DNA of 64,000 bases from Bowmanella denitrificans (lineage in GTDB: Bacteria > Pseudomonadota > Gammaproteobacteria > Enterobacterales > Alteromonadaceae). The DNA lies in assembly GCF_002887595.1 (NCBI RefSeq), contig NZ_PEBU01000001.1, forward strand, positions 496,001-560,000. The letters are read 5' to 3'. Below the pieces are notes generated by a model, which saw only the letters and a program-made list of their open reading frames with translations, searched no databases and was not told where the DNA came from. Positions 25,330 to 34,765 of this stretch are shown piece after piece; the stretch's first letter is position 1, and every line of letters starts with the position of its first letter. The position numbers were made by a program, and so were the translations under genes.

Positions 25330-26353
25330 AGTCCTGACAATCTGCTACGGCTTTCTGCTATCTTTAGGCTTTTGCTCATCCTTGCCGGCCATGGATTACT
25401 ATTTTTCCGAAGAAAGTCAGTTGGAATCCAGCTACCCCATGCAAATTCAAGGGTTCTGGCATAATCAGGTCACAATCGGTGAATTCCAGGGCATCGACAA
25501 TGTGCCCATTAGCTACGCCTACAGCCTGCACCCGGAAGCAGTCGGCAGCATTGTAATAAGCAGTGGCCGCATTGAGGGGTTTCTTAAATACAAGGAAGTG
25601 ATCTTCGATCTGTATCAGAACCACTATTCTGTCTTTATTCTTGATCATCGCGGCCAGGGTTTGTCCGGGCGCATGAGTGATAATCCACACCATGGCTATG
25701 TGCAGGACTATGTGGATTATGTGCAGGATATAAAAACCTTTTATGACCAGGTAGTCACGCCAAACACCCGGCATAAACCTGTGTTATTGGGCCACTCCAT
25801 GGGCGGTGCAATTGGTGCGCTGTACCTGCACCAACATCCTCAGGACTTTGTCAAAGCGGCTTTTACCTCACCGATGTTTGGTATAAAAACGCCACTGCCA
25901 ATGTGGCTGGCCAAAGCGCTGATAAGTAGCGGTCAGACCCTGAATCACTGGTTTGCCTCCAGACCCTGGTATTTTGTTGGCCAGGGCGATTATCTGGCCG
26001 TGCCTTTTGCCCTGAATGTACTGACTCACAGCAAAGCGCGCTATCAGATTTTCAGACAGGAATATGAACAAGAACCCAGATTACAATTAGGTGGCGTGAC
26101 CTTTAACTGGTTGGCTGCATCTGTGCAGGCCATGGACAGAATTGCGGAGCTGGCAGCGCAGATTCAGACGCCAGTACTGGTATTACAGGCTGGCGCGGAT
26201 ATGGTGGTGGAAAACAGCGCGCAGGACCATGTGTGCGCCATGATGCCCAACTGTCGGCTAGTGCAAATAGACAAAGCCAAGCATGAACTGCTGATGGAAG
26301 CCGACCAGTATCGACAGCCTGCTATGCAGCAGATCCTGGACTTTCTGCAGTAA
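25319..26353 (+). CDS. pldB: PldB-like alpha/beta hydrolase (lysophospholipase L2 family)
   Basis: Serine hydrolase that by family would cleave the acyl ester of lysophospholipids. It follows PldB: FWHNQVTIGEFQGIDNVPI near the start, DHRGQGLSGR, the nucleophile elbow LGHSMGGAIG, SPMFGI, then the acid in LQAGADMVV and the His in KAKHELLMEA. A TTG at 25319, overlapping the cpxA stop, gives a signal-peptide-like start (KVLTICYGFLLSLGF..LPA) and about 344 aa; the ATG at 25391 would give a 320-aa cytosolic form. I favour the exported form because a random out-of-gene stretch is unlikely to look like this. The 3' end overlaps the convergent fieF by 32 bp. Confidence 0.82.
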   Translation: MHHKVLTICYGFLLSLGFCSSLPAMDYYFSEESQLESSYPMQIQGFWHNQVTIGEFQGIDNVPISYAYSLHPEAVGSIVISSGRIEGFLKYKEVIFDLYQNHYSVFILDHRGQGLSGRMSDNPHHGYVQDYVDYVQDIKTFYDQVVTPNTRHKPVLLGHSMGGAIGALYLHQHPQDFVKAAFTSPMFGIKTPLPMWLAKALISSGQTLNHWFASRPWYFVGQGDYLAVPFALNVLTHSKARYQIFRQEYEQEPRLQLGGVTFNWLAASVQAMDRIAELAAQIQTPVLVLQAGADMVVENSAQDHVCAMMPNCRLVQIDKAKHELLMEADQYRQPAMQQILDFLQ

Positions 26354-27239
26354 CAGACACCGGATCCTGGTGTATCAACACCTCGGCTTCCGGTATGGCG
26401 TCTTTCACTTTGTTTTCCACCCAAACGGTAATATCGTGGGCCTCCAGCAGGCGCAGGTTGTCGTCCAGTTCAAGGTGAAACTGAATAAAAATAGTGCGGC
26501 CGGCCTGGCGGGTGCGGATATCATGTACCCCGTGTACTTTGGGATGGCTGGTGGCCAGGGCCATAATCTGCTCACTAAAGCTTTCTGGCAGCTCTTTATC
26601 CATCAGGGCGTTGGCTGACTCCTGCACTATGCCTTTTGCTCCCCACATCAGATACAGGGCAATGCCGATAGCAAACCAGGCATCCATGGACAAATAGCCC
26701 TGAGTGCTTAGCCACAAGGCCAGCAATACCGCCAGGTTCATCAGCAAATCCGACTGGTAATGCAATGAATCGGCCCGAATTGCCACAGACCTGGTGCGAC
26801 GAATGGCCATACGCTGCACCCCCACCAGGGCCAGTGTCATGACTACGGTAAACAGGGTGGCATACACAGCCAGCATGGGCTGCTGCAATGGCATAGGATT
26901 TTTTAAGCGGTCAACGCTGTGTAACACCAGTAGCAGGGCTGAGCCGAAAATAAAGGCGGCCTGAGCTAACCCCGCCAGGGACTCGGCCTTACCGTGACCA
27001 AAGCGATGATCATCATCTGCCGGCATCAGCGCATAACGGATCACAAAGAAATTGATCACTGACGCGGCCACATCAAAGAAAGAATCGGTCAGGGATGCCA
27101 GCATGGCGGCTGAATCGGTTCTGTACCAGGCCCAGATTTTTACCAGGATCATGCAAAAGGCGGCAAAAAGGGCAAAAGAGCTGGCCAGGCGTACCCAATA
27201 ACTATAACTGTCCGTATTGGCTTTTTTGCTGAATATCAC
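26322..27239 (-). CDS. fieF: FieF-like cation diffusion facilitator (Fe2+/Zn2+ efflux)
   Basis: A 305-aa CDF transporter that exports Fe2+ or Zn2+ by proton antiport. It has six TM helices and aligns along its length with E. coli FieF: LTDSFFDVAAS in TM2 (DxxxD metal site), DDDHRFGHGKAESLAGLAQ in the TM2-TM3 loop, ADSLHYQSDLLMN in TM5 (second pair of the site), then the cytoplasmic domain with VHDIRTRQAGRTIFIQFHLE and VLIHQDPVSV, which bind metal at the dimer interface. It is on the minus strand, convergent with the hydrolase. No metal-regulator gene adjoins it. Confidence 0.93.
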   Translation of the reverse strand: MIFSKKANTDSYSYWVRLASSFALFAAFCMILVKIWAWYRTDSAAMLASLTDSFFDVAASVINFFVIRYALMPADDDHRFGHGKAESLAGLAQAAFIFGSALLLVLHSVDRLKNPMPLQQPMLAVYATLFTVVMTLALVGVQRMAIRRTRSVAIRADSLHYQSDLLMNLAVLLALWLSTQGYLSMDAWFAIGIALYLMWGAKGIVQESANALMDKELPESFSEQIMALATSHPKVHGVHDIRTRQAGRTIFIQFHLELDDNLRLLEAHDITVWVENKVKDAIPEAEVLIHQDPVSVTAESPGSAA

Positions 27240-27363
27240 CCTTCACCTGCCTTCATTCCTGCTGTGCTGAGCAGTATACCCCGACGTGCCAGCGATGCAC
27301 AGGCCGGGCACAGGCGCACAGAAAATGCTATTCTTGGCCACCTTTTGTCTGCAGCTCGTGCCT

Positions 27364-27828
27364 ATGCTGGATATTCTGCTTTACGAACCTGAAATCCCCC
27401 CCAATACCGGCAACATTATCCGCTTGTGTGCCAATACCGGATTTCGCTTGCACCTTATCGGCCCACTGGGGTTTGCCTGGGACGATAAACGCCTGCGACG
27501 GGCTGGCCTGGATTATCATGAATTTGCTGCGGTTGGGCGCCATGACAGTCTGGAAGACTGTCTGGCGACGGTAAAGCCCGCTAGGCTGTTCGCCTGCACA
27601 ACCAAAGGCAAAGCTAACTATACAGAAGCAGGATTTCGCCCGGGCGATGCCCTGCTGTTTGGACCAGAGAGTCGCGGACTGCCTATGTCCGTGATTGAAT
27701 CACTGCCCGAGGCGCAGCGATTGCGAATACCTATGCGTGCCCAAAGCCGCAGTATGAACCTGTCCAACGCGGTGGCAGTAATGGTGTTTGAAGCCTGGCG
27801 GCAGTTGGGCTTCGAAGGGGCGGTATAG
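27364..27828 (+). CDS. trmL: TrmL, tRNA (cytidine/uridine-34-2'-O)-methyltransferase
   Basis: A 154-aa minimal SPOUT methyltransferase that modifies the wobble ribose of tRNA-Leu. It has the family N-terminus [26 protein letters not shown], motif 2 [11 protein letters not shown] and motif 3 [22 protein letters not shown]. The frame is open from 27286, but the ATG at 27364 matches the conserved start and length (E. coli TrmL 157 aa). The stop TAG at 27826 is followed without a gap by a long heptamer repeat. Confidence 0.95.
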   Translation: MLDILLYEPEIPPNTGNIIRLCANTGFRLHLIGPLGFAWDDKRLRRAGLDYHEFAAVGRHDSLEDCLATVKPARLFACTTKGKANYTEAGFRPGDALLFGPESRGLPMSVIESLPEAQRLRIPMRAQSRSMNLSNAVAVMVFEAWRQLGFEGAV

Positions 27829-27975
27829 TTGGCGGTTGGCAGTTGGCAGTTGGCAGTTGGCAGTTGGCAGTTGGCAGTTGGCAGTTGGCAGTTGGCAGTT
27901 GGCAGTTGGCAGTTGGCAGTTGGCAGTTGGCAGTTGGCAGTTGGCAGTTGGCAGTTGGCAGTTGGCAGTTGGCAG
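27829..27975. repeat. Heptamer microsatellite, (TTGGCAG) x 20 plus one variant unit
   Basis: 147 bp made of 21 head-to-tail 7-bp units. The first is TTGGCGG and the other 20 are identical TTGGCAG. It starts at the base after the trmL stop codon and lies between convergent trmL and ubiB. Because the unit contains no stop in some frames, it creates artificial ORFs on both strands; I do not regard these as genes. Perfect homogeneity means recent slippage expansion. Confidence 0.98.
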
Positions 27976-28020
27976 TTTAGTCTGACTCGCCCTCGCGCGC
28001 TGTCAACGGATTTCTGCCAT

Positions 28021-28070
28021 CTGACCACTTAATTCAGCTAACTGCCGACTGATTACTGACCACTTAATTC
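28021..28070. repeat. Pair of 15-bp direct repeats CTGACCACTTAATTC
   Basis: Identical copies at 28021-28035 and 28056-28070, just after the heptamer array and just before the ubiB stop. They may be remains of a longer duplicated stretch; no function seen. Confidence 0.8.
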
Positions 28071-28074
28071 CGCT

Positions 28075-29700
28075 CTAGCGGATTAGCCAGGAACGCAACC
28101 AGCACAAACCACCTGCCACGCCGACAGCAGCGGCATAAGCGAGGCTGATGGGATACAAGGGCAATAACACCGCCACCACCACCAAAGTTGCCCCCAGGGT
28201 CTGATAACGACGGCTGCGGTGCTGCAGATGCTGTTGCTGTTGTAACGCCTCCAGCCACTGTTGTTGTTGCTGCGGTAATTGTTTCACCTGCTTAAGGGCA
28301 TCGAACAACAAATCCGGTACTTCGGGCATTTTTTCCGACCAGTAAGGCAGATTGGCCTTCACTTTGCCAAGCATGGCTTTCAAGCCAATCTGCTCTTTCA
28401 TCCAGTTCTCCAGAAACGGCTTGGCGGTTTTCCACAAATCCAGTTGTGGATACAGCTGGCGACCCAGGCCTTCGATATACAGCAAGGTTTTTTGTAACAG
28501 CACCAACTGCGGTTGTACCTGCATGTTAAAGCGCCGCGCGGTATTAAACAGCTGCAACAACACGATACCGAAACTGATCTCCGCCAATGGCTTCTGGAAG
28601 ATAGGTTCGCATACGGTGCGAACCGCCACTTCAAACTCATCAATATTGGTGTCAGCCGGTACCCAGCCTGAATCCACATGCAACTCGGCTACTTTGCGGT
28701 AGTCGCGATTGAAGAAGGCCACAAAATTCTCGGCCAGGTAGCGTTTATCTTCGCGGTTCAGGGTACCGACTATGCCAAAGTCGATACCGATATATTTGGG
28801 ATCATGGGGATTTTCGGTACTGACAAAAATATTGCCAGGGTGCATGTCGGCATGGAAGAAACTGTCCCGGAACACCTGGGTAAAAAACACCTCTACTCCC
28901 CGTTCCGCCAATTTCTGCATATTGGTGCCCTGGGCCATCAGTGCATCTACATCTGCCACTGGTATACCCTGAATACGCTCCATCACCATCACATTTTTAC
29001 GACAGTAGTCACTATAAATATGTGGAATGTATAAAGAGTCAGAATCTTCGAAGTTACGCCTTAATTGAATCCCGTTGGATGCCTCCAGCAGCAGGTCAAG
29101 TTCATCCAGAATAGTGCGTTCATATTCCCTGACCACTTCCACCGGGCGCAGCCGCTTGCCGTCGGGTAGCCACTTCTGCACCGCCAGGGCCAGGGTGTGC
29201 ATCAGCTCAATATCGGCCTGAATGGTATCTTCGATATCCGGACGGATCACCTTGACCACTACCCTTTCACCATTAGGTTTGAGCAGGGCGGTATGCACCT
29301 GAGCGATGGACGCCGACGCCAGCGGCTTGGCATCAAATTGGTCGAACAATTCATCCAGACTGTTCAGCCCCAAAGCCTTGCGGATGGTATGCTGGGCCTG
29401 TTCGCTATCGAAGGGCGGCACCTTGTCCTGTAACAAGGTCAACTCGTCGGCGATATCCGGCGGCAGTAAATCGCGGCGGGTCGACAGCATCTGACCAAAC
29501 TTAATAAACACCGGCCCTAAGGATTGCAAGGCCAGGCGAATACGTTCGCCGCGGTTTCTATCCGGGTACTTGTTACTCAACCAGAAGGCGCTGCTTCTGG
29601 CCACACGGGCGTACCAAGGCAGCCACTTAGCCGGAATCAGTTCATCCAGGCCGTGTTGCAATAAAGTTTTCTGAATAGTGTAAAGACGGGTCAAACGCAC
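28075..29700 (-). CDS. ubiB: UbiB, ubiquinone biosynthesis kinase-like ATPase
   Basis: A 541-aa ABC1/ADCK-family protein needed for coenzyme Q synthesis. The hallmark KxGQ region is [23 protein letters not shown], followed by the Ala-rich loop [19 protein letters not shown] and the catalytic-loop-like [11 protein letters not shown] and IGIDFGIVG. Two C-terminal TM helices (about 495-535) anchor it in the inner membrane. It starts with GTG in the sequence TAGTG, sharing a base with the ubiJ stop, so translation is coupled. Order ubiE-ubiJ-ubiB is as in E. coli. Confidence 0.96.
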   Translation of the reverse strand: MRLTRLYTIQKTLLQHGLDELIPAKWLPWYARVARSSAFWLSNKYPDRNRGERIRLALQSLGPVFIKFGQMLSTRRDLLPPDIADELTLLQDKVPPFDSEQAQHTIRKALGLNSLDELFDQFDAKPLASASIAQVHTALLKPNGERVVVKVIRPDIEDTIQADIELMHTLALAVQKWLPDGKRLRPVEVVREYERTILDELDLLLEASNGIQLRRNFEDSDSLYIPHIYSDYCRKNVMVMERIQGIPVADVDALMAQGTNMQKLAERGVEVFFTQVFRDSFFHADMHPGNIFVSTENPHDPKYIGIDFGIVGTLNREDKRYLAENFVAFFNRDYRKVAELHVDSGWVPADTNIDEFEVAVRTVCEPIFQKPLAEISFGIVLLQLFNTARRFNMQVQPQLVLLQKTLLYIEGLGRQLYPQLDLWKTAKPFLENWMKEQIGLKAMLGKVKANLPYWSEKMPEVPDLLFDALKQVKQLPQQQQQWLEALQQQQHLQHRSRRYQTLGATLVVVAVLLPLYPISLAYAAAVGVAGGLCWLRSWLIR

Positions 29701-30314
29701 TATCGGCTGGCCTTTAATTGTTCCAACTGACTGAGCCTGGCTTCGAATCGGGCGGTATCGGCACGCAGTTTGTTAACATCACGACTGAAATCTTCCACCG
29801 CCAACGGGTGCGCAGCCAGTTGTTTCTCATGCAATGCACCGTCTTTAATGATTTGCCCTAATTGCTGCAAATGGCCTTTGGCTCGTTGATGCAGACTTTT
29901 GGCCAGTTGTACCGACTGATGCGCAAAGACGTCACCGGTATAACGTGATAACTGCTCTTCCCAGTCAATATCCAGTTCTTTGAGCAGGGCGGCGAAGCTT
30001 TGTGCCGTATGCATATCACCATTGAGGCTGAGTTTTTTATCCTGAATCAAGGCACTGATGTTGGCCGGGTCCTGCATTTCCTGCAGATGGGTTAATGACA
30101 GCTCCATGGCACAATCCACCGGCTGCTCGTCGTCCATCAGCAAGTCAATTTGCGAAGAAAACACAAAGGTCAGTGGCCAGGGCAGTTCTTTGAGTTTAAC
30201 GCGCATACGCTTACCACACAGCGGCGCTAAACGCTGCTGACTGGCGTTATCCAGCGACAGCACCTTGTTCAGGGCCAGCTCCAGGGCACCGGCCAGTAAT
30301 TGCGGCGCTGGCAT
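29700..30314 (-). CDS. ubiJ: UbiJ, ubiquinone biosynthesis accessory lipid-binding protein
   Basis: A 204-aa protein of the UbiJ type (length as in E. coli, about 201): an N-terminal SCP2 lipid-binding fold (about 10-110, with [19 protein letters not shown] and [17 protein letters not shown]) and a C-terminal coiled coil ([28 protein letters not shown]). It organises the soluble Ubi complex and presents the lipid intermediate. It overlaps ubiE by one base (TGATG) and ubiB by one base. Confidence 0.93.
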   Translation of the reverse strand: MPAPQLLAGALELALNKVLSLDNASQQRLAPLCGKRMRVKLKELPWPLTFVFSSQIDLLMDDEQPVDCAMELSLTHLQEMQDPANISALIQDKKLSLNGDMHTAQSFAALLKELDIDWEEQLSRYTGDVFAHQSVQLAKSLHQRAKGHLQQLGQIIKDGALHEKQLAAHPLAVEDFSRDVNKLRADTARFEARLSQLEQLKASR

Positions 30315-31072
30315 CAGAATTTAAATCCGCGGTGCAGGGCAACAATGCCACCGGTCAGGTTATGGTATGTCACCTGCTCAAAGCCCACTGTCTCCATCAT
30401 GCCTTTCAGGGTGTCCTGATCCGGGTGCATGCGGATAGACTCTGCCAGATACTGATAACTTTCGGCATCACCCACCACCAGTTGCCCCACTTTTGGTAAC
30501 ACGTGGAAGGAGTAGAGATCATAGGCTTTACTGAGTGCTTCAATCTCTGGCTTGGAAAATTCCAGCACCAGCAAACGACCGCCCGGCTTTAATACGCGGA
30601 ACATAGACGCCAGGGCTTTATCTTTGTCGGTCACATTGCGCAGGCCAAAAGCAATGGTAATCAGGTCAAAATGATTGTCGGGAAAGGGCAGGCATTCTGC
30701 ATTGGCCTGCACATACTCTACATTGCCGACAATGCCTTTATCCCGCAGCTTGTCGCGGCCCACTTTAAGCATTGAGTCGTTAATATCGGCCAACACCACC
30801 TGGCCTTTTTCCCCCACCAGACGGGAAAACTTCGCCGCCAGGTCGCCGGTACCACCGGCCAAATCCAGCACCCTGTGACCAGCGCGAACGCCACTGCAAT
30901 CAATAGTGAAGCGCTTCCAGATACGGTGAATACCCATGGACAGCAGGTCATTCATCAGATCGTATTTGGCCGCCACCGAATGGAACACACCCGCCACCAT
31001 AGAGGCCTTACTGTCCTTGTCTACCGTCTTATAACCGAAGTGGGTTTGATTGGATTCGGGTTGCTGATTCAT
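30314..31072 (-). CDS. ubiE: UbiE, C-methyltransferase of ubiquinone/menaquinone synthesis
   Basis: A 252-aa class I SAM-dependent enzyme that methylates the quinone ring carbon. Signatures: [20 protein letters not shown] at the start, SAM motif [12 protein letters not shown], the UbiE signature [13 protein letters not shown] and the end [13 protein letters not shown]. The ATG at 31072 has AGGACAG before it and gives the E. coli length (251); the frame open to 31159 is an artefact. First gene of ubiE-ubiJ-ubiB. Confidence 0.97.
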   Translation of the reverse strand: MNQQPESNQTHFGYKTVDKDSKASMVAGVFHSVAAKYDLMNDLLSMGIHRIWKRFTIDCSGVRAGHRVLDLAGGTGDLAAKFSRLVGEKGQVVLADINDSMLKVGRDKLRDKGIVGNVEYVQANAECLPFPDNHFDLITIAFGLRNVTDKDKALASMFRVLKPGGRLLVLEFSKPEIEALSKAYDLYSFHVLPKVGQLVVGDAESYQYLAESIRMHPDQDTLKGMMETVGFEQVTYHNLTGGIVALHRGFKF

Positions 31073-31168
31073 GCGCTGTCCTGTGGGCTGGGCAAATTGC
31101 CGCGCCAGTGTACTCGAATGGGCCAAGAATACCAGAATCCCCCGCCCCAGGCATGGCATTTAGCGACG

Positions 31169-31861
31169 TTATTGCTGGGTAATGTTGTCGCCAACGCTAA
31201 AGGCAATAATGCGGCTGAGTTCCTGCAATGAACGACCACTTTGTGCCGCCAGTTGGTTAAAGTACTGTTGAATGGCTTGCAAGTTACGTTTACTGGTGAG
31301 ACCACCTTCAATAATCTTGTGGGCGCGCAGATAGCTTTCCACGTCCTGGCTCAGCAGGAAGGTGTCTTTCCCCACAAAGCGCAGGGCATAAGGGCCGGTA
31401 TTGCCACCCAAACGGGCACCATGCTTTTTTAGGTATTCCCATAAACCGATAATGTTATTGCCCGGCCAGCCGGCAATAAAATGACCGAAGCTGCCATGTT
31501 GCTTGCGCACGGTATCTATCATCAGGGCATTATCCCGGATGGTTTTCACTTTATTGAAGTTACGGATAATGTCGGGGTTGGCAGCTTTGCGTTCCAACAT
31601 TTCATCTGGCATCAGCAGCACTTTGTCGATATCAAAACCGAAGAAGCATTCTTCAAAGGCTGGCCACTTCTGTTCCACCACCCGCCAGACAAAACCGGAC
31701 TGAAAGATCTTTTTGCTGAACTCGGCTAAGAAGCGATCATCTCCGATTGCCTTAAGTTCGTCAGCAGACTTAGGTTTACCCAGCATAGCCTCAAGGGCTT
31801 GCTCACCGCCTTTGCGCTCGCAAGCACGCTGATAAAGCGCCTCGAAAGTTTCATATTCCAT
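31169..31861 (-). CDS. DNA-3-methyladenine glycosylase I (TAG)-like protein
   Basis: A 230-aa helix-hairpin-helix glycosylase-fold protein. It matches the TAG family in order: LAEFSKKIFQSGFVWRVVEQKWPAFEECFFGFD, then MPDEMLERKAANPDIIRNFNKVKTIRDNA, then the C-terminal YALRFVGKDTFLLSQDV. It lacks the Cys/His zinc ligands of E. coli Tag, as in a known non-zinc branch. It would excise 3-methyladenine or related alkylated bases. It lies 96 bp upstream of ubiE on the same strand, with no evident functional link. Confidence 0.82.
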   Translation of the reverse strand: MEYETFEALYQRACERKGGEQALEAMLGKPKSADELKAIGDDRFLAEFSKKIFQSGFVWRVVEQKWPAFEECFFGFDIDKVLLMPDEMLERKAANPDIIRNFNKVKTIRDNALMIDTVRKQHGSFGHFIAGWPGNNIIGLWEYLKKHGARLGGNTGPYALRFVGKDTFLLSQDVESYLRAHKIIEGGLTSKRNLQAIQQYFNQLAAQSGRSLQELSRIIAFSVGDNITQQ

Positions 31862-32011
31862 CAGGACTGCCTGTTGTGTTAGTTGATTGCCGCATTCTGG
31901 CTAAGCCACAAAGTAGAATAGCCAGCAAAGGACACGGCAATAAGTCTGCTACAGCATTTTTTAATTTGGCAGACAACATACATTGTCTGACGTCTGACTG
32001 CTTGAGACTTG

Positions 32012-34036
32012 TTAACCACCAATACCGCTATGGCGCAGCAAAGCATCCACCTGCGGCTCCCTGCCACGGAACGCCACAAACAGTTCCATCGGCTCCTTGC
32101 TGCCGCCCATTTCCAGAATATGGGTAAGGAAGTCTTCGCCGGTGCGCGGATTAAAAATACCTTCCTCTTCAAAACGCGAGAAGGCATCGGCCGACAATAC
32201 TTCGGCCCACTTGTAGCTGTAGTAGCCTGCCGCATAGCCGCCGGCAAAGATATGCCCAAAACTATGCTGGAAGCGATTAAAACTTGGGGGGATCACCACC
32301 GACACCTGCTGGCGCACTTTATCCAGCACTTGCTGTACCTGACCGGATTGACCGGCCTGATAATCCTGATGCAAATGGAAGTCGAACAGACTGAATTCCA
32401 GTTGTCTGACCATCTGCATGGCGGACTGGAAGTTGCGGGCCGCCAGCATCTTATCCAGCAATGCCTTGGGCAGCGGCTCACCGGTCTGGTAATGGCCGGA
32501 AATAAAGCTCAGGGCTTGTTCTTCCCAGCACCAGTTTTCCAGAAACTGGCTGGGCAGTTCCACCGCATCCCAGGGCACACCATTAATACCGGCAACGCCG
32601 CTGGCTGCCACTTTGGTCAGCATATGATGAATACCATGGCCGAATTCGTGGAATAAGGTCACCACTTCATCATGGGTAAACAGAGCGGGTTTATCGCCGA
32701 CCGGGCCGTTGAAGTTACAAGTCAGGTAGGCCACCGGATTTTGCACCTCGCCGCCATCCAGCAAACGTCTGTCCAGACAGACGTCCATCCAGGCACCACC
32801 GCGCTTGTGGGCGCGGGCATACAGATCCAGATAGAAGCTGCCACGCAGTTCATTATTCTTGTCGAAAATATCGAAGAAACGTACGTCTTTATGCCAGACA
32901 TCTACGCCATCCCGCGGCTCGATACGCAAACCATACAAACGTTTAACCACCTCAAACAATCCGCTGACCACCTTGTGCTCGGGGAAGTAAGGGCGCAACT
33001 GTTCATCGGAAATCGCATACCTGTCCTCTTTGAGCTTTTCGCTGTAATAGGCCAGGTCCCAGGCTTGCAGATGATCGACCCCGTATGCGTCTTTAGCAAA
33101 CTCACGTAATTCGGCCAAGTCAGCTTGAGCCTGAGGTTTGGAGCGTTTGGCCAGATCGTCTAAAAAGACAATCACCTGTTCAGTGGACTCCGCCATTTTG
33201 GTGGCCAGTGAACGCTGGGCATAAGTGTCAAAACCTAGTAGCTGCGCCAGTTCCTGACGTAGCGCCAGAGTTTCTTCCATAATCGCGCTATTGTCCCATT
33301 TACCCGCATTGGGGCCCTGATCCGAAGCGCGGGTACTGTAGGCCTTGTACATTTCTTCGCGTAACTCGCGATTGTCGGCATACATCATGACTGGCAAGTA
33401 GCTGGGAATATCCAGGGTAAATAACCAGCCCTGCAAGTCTTTTTGCCGGGCAGCCTGGGCTGCGGCTTCCAGAGCGGACTCGGGTAAACCGGCCAGTTCT
33501 TGCTGATCCTCAATATGTTTGGTCCAGCCCAGAGTGGCATCCATCAGGTTATTGCTGAACTTGCTGGATAAATCTGACAAGCGGCTTTGAATCTCGGCAA
33601 AGCGCTTTTTCTTATCATCCGCCAGGGCAATACCGGATAGTTCGAAATCCCGCAGGGCGTTATCTATTACTTTGCGCTGCGCTTCTGTCAGTTTGGGATA
33701 CTCAGCGCCTTCACGAATGGCCTTGTAGGCCCGGTATAGGCCCTCATGCTGGCCTACCCAAGTACCGTAATCCGATAACAATGGCAGACAGGCATCATGA
33801 GCTTCGCGCAATGCATCATTACTGACCACAGAATTCATATGAGAAACCGGCGACCAGTAACGGTTGAGCCTGTCATCGGCCTCATCCAGCGGGGCGACCA
33901 GATTGTCCCAACTGAAATGGTCCTGCTTAACCAGACGTTCAATTTCGGCCTTGCAATGGGCAATGGCCTGTTCAACCTGTGGCTGAATGTCTTTTGGCTG
34001 GATGGCAGAAAACTGCGGAAGAAGGGCTGCGCTCAT
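32012..34036 (-). CDS. prlC: Oligopeptidase A (PrlC), M3 zinc metallopeptidase
   Basis: A 674-aa cytosolic thimet-type oligopeptidase (E. coli PrlC 680) that degrades short peptides, including cleaved signal peptides. The zinc site is HEFGHGIHH within VVTLFHEFGHGIHHML, with the downstream Glu ligand in the ELPSQFLENWCWE segment (M3 pattern). The rest is the helical basket that restricts substrate size. A sigma-32-like promoter (34068-34095) sits upstream and hsp20 precedes it on the same strand. The leader has a small hairpin (GTCTG..CAGAC) just before the ribosome site AGGATT. Confidence 0.95.
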   Translation of the reverse strand: MSAALLPQFSAIQPKDIQPQVEQAIAHCKAEIERLVKQDHFSWDNLVAPLDEADDRLNRYWSPVSHMNSVVSNDALREAHDACLPLLSDYGTWVGQHEGLYRAYKAIREGAEYPKLTEAQRKVIDNALRDFELSGIALADDKKKRFAEIQSRLSDLSSKFSNNLMDATLGWTKHIEDQQELAGLPESALEAAAQAARQKDLQGWLFTLDIPSYLPVMMYADNRELREEMYKAYSTRASDQGPNAGKWDNSAIMEETLALRQELAQLLGFDTYAQRSLATKMAESTEQVIVFLDDLAKRSKPQAQADLAELREFAKDAYGVDHLQAWDLAYYSEKLKEDRYAISDEQLRPYFPEHKVVSGLFEVVKRLYGLRIEPRDGVDVWHKDVRFFDIFDKNNELRGSFYLDLYARAHKRGGAWMDVCLDRRLLDGGEVQNPVAYLTCNFNGPVGDKPALFTHDEVVTLFHEFGHGIHHMLTKVAASGVAGINGVPWDAVELPSQFLENWCWEEQALSFISGHYQTGEPLPKALLDKMLAARNFQSAMQMVRQLEFSLFDFHLHQDYQAGQSGQVQQVLDKVRQQVSVVIPPSFNRFQHSFGHIFAGGYAAGYYSYKWAEVLSADAFSRFEEEGIFNPRTGEDFLTHILEMGGSKEPMELFVAFRGREPQVDALLRHSGIGG

Positions 34037-34067
34037 ATGGTAAATCCTGTCTGCAAAGATACAGACA

Positions 34068-34095
34068 AGATTGGGCCCGGCGCACGGATCTCAAG
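34068..34095 (-). promoter_or_regulatory. Sigma-32-like heat-shock promoter before prlC
   Basis: On the minus strand: CTTGAG (34095-34090), a 14-bp spacer, and CCCAATCT (34075-34068), close to the sigma-32 consensus CTTGAA-N13/14-CCCCATNT. prlC is a heat-shock gene in E. coli. Confidence 0.55.
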
Positions 34096-34104
34096 TGCCG
34101 TGAG

Positions 34105-34131
34105 AAAAAAACAGGCGCCATCGACGCCTGC
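34105..34131 (-). terminator. Rho-independent terminator of hsp20
   Basis: On the minus strand CAGGCG-TCGATGG-CGCCTG is followed directly by seven T residues. It lies just after the hsp20 stop and before the prlC promoter, so the two genes are separate transcription units. Confidence 0.85.
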
Positions 34132-34152
34132 TTTGCAGCTTACCCCGCAGGG

Positions 34153-34611
34153 CTATTTGATTTCGATGCGCTTGCTATTGACCTGCTCACCTACCGGCTT
34201 TGGCAGCATCACGGTCAGCACGCCTTTTTCATAGCTGGCTTTGACATCACTGTTATCACTTAAACTAAAAGGCAACGGGATCACACGCCGGAAGGAACCG
34301 TAACTGCGCTCCATAAGGTGATAACCTTTGTCTTCCTTCTGTTCTTTTTTAAACTCTCTCTGGCCCTGAATCAGCAGTTGATCGCCGTGCAGTTCAAGTT
34401 GAATGTCTTCCCGGTTCATATCCGGAAGATCCACTTTGATTTCCAATCCTTCTTTGGTTTCTGCGACATCAACAGCCGGTCGCAACCACTTGGCCGCACC
34501 AGCCTCGGGCCAGTCTTTAAAAAAGTCGTCGAAGACATTGTCCAGGCGACTGCGTAAAGATGTTACGGCCTCTGGTTTGTGGTGGCCGAACAGACTAGGA
34601 AAAATACTCAT
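34153..34611 (-). CDS. Hsp20/alpha-crystallin small heat-shock protein
   Basis: A 152-aa ATP-independent holdase. The alpha-crystallin domain spans about 45-145: PAVDVAETKEGLEIKVDLPDM, EDIQLELHGDQLLIQGQRE, RSYGSFRRVIPLP and the beta-9 motif ASYEKGVLTVMLPK. The short N-terminal arm and a C-terminal tail without a clear IxI motif resemble the marine class A/HspH group. AGGAGGT precedes the ATG. A sigma-32-like promoter and a strong terminator frame it as a single-gene unit. Confidence 0.95.
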   Translation of the reverse strand: MSIFPSLFGHHKPEAVTSLRSRLDNVFDDFFKDWPEAGAAKWLRPAVDVAETKEGLEIKVDLPDMNREDIQLELHGDQLLIQGQREFKKEQKEDKGYHLMERSYGSFRRVIPLPFSLSDNSDVKASYEKGVLTVMLPKPVGEQVNSKRIEIK

Positions 34612-34644
34612 GATGACCTCCTGTAATTTACCAATGCAGTTAGA

Positions 34645-34673
34645 AAATAGTGGCGCGTCTATCCTGCTTCAAG
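34645..34673 (-). promoter_or_regulatory. Sigma-32-like heat-shock promoter before hsp20
   Basis: On the minus strand CTTGAA (34673-34668), a 14-bp spacer, then CCACTATTT (34653-34645). The -35 is a perfect sigma-32 hexamer and the spacing is ideal; the -10 is a moderate match to CCCCATNT. Confidence 0.7.
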
Positions 34674-34765
34674 GCCGATTTGCACAAAATTTGTGCTGGA
34701 TCAATTAATCACAGCAATACACAAATACAGGTTTGGCTCAGGCAAAAGTTGGCTTAACAAGAAGG

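Noticed and set aside
27829-27975. CRISPR array
   Set aside because: Units are 7 bp with no spacers, and no cas genes are present.
27788-28032. Open frames of repeated AVGSWQL or QLPTANC on both strands through the heptamer array
   Set aside because: They arise because the 7-bp unit lacks stops in several frames; no ribosome site or homology, and they overlap trmL.
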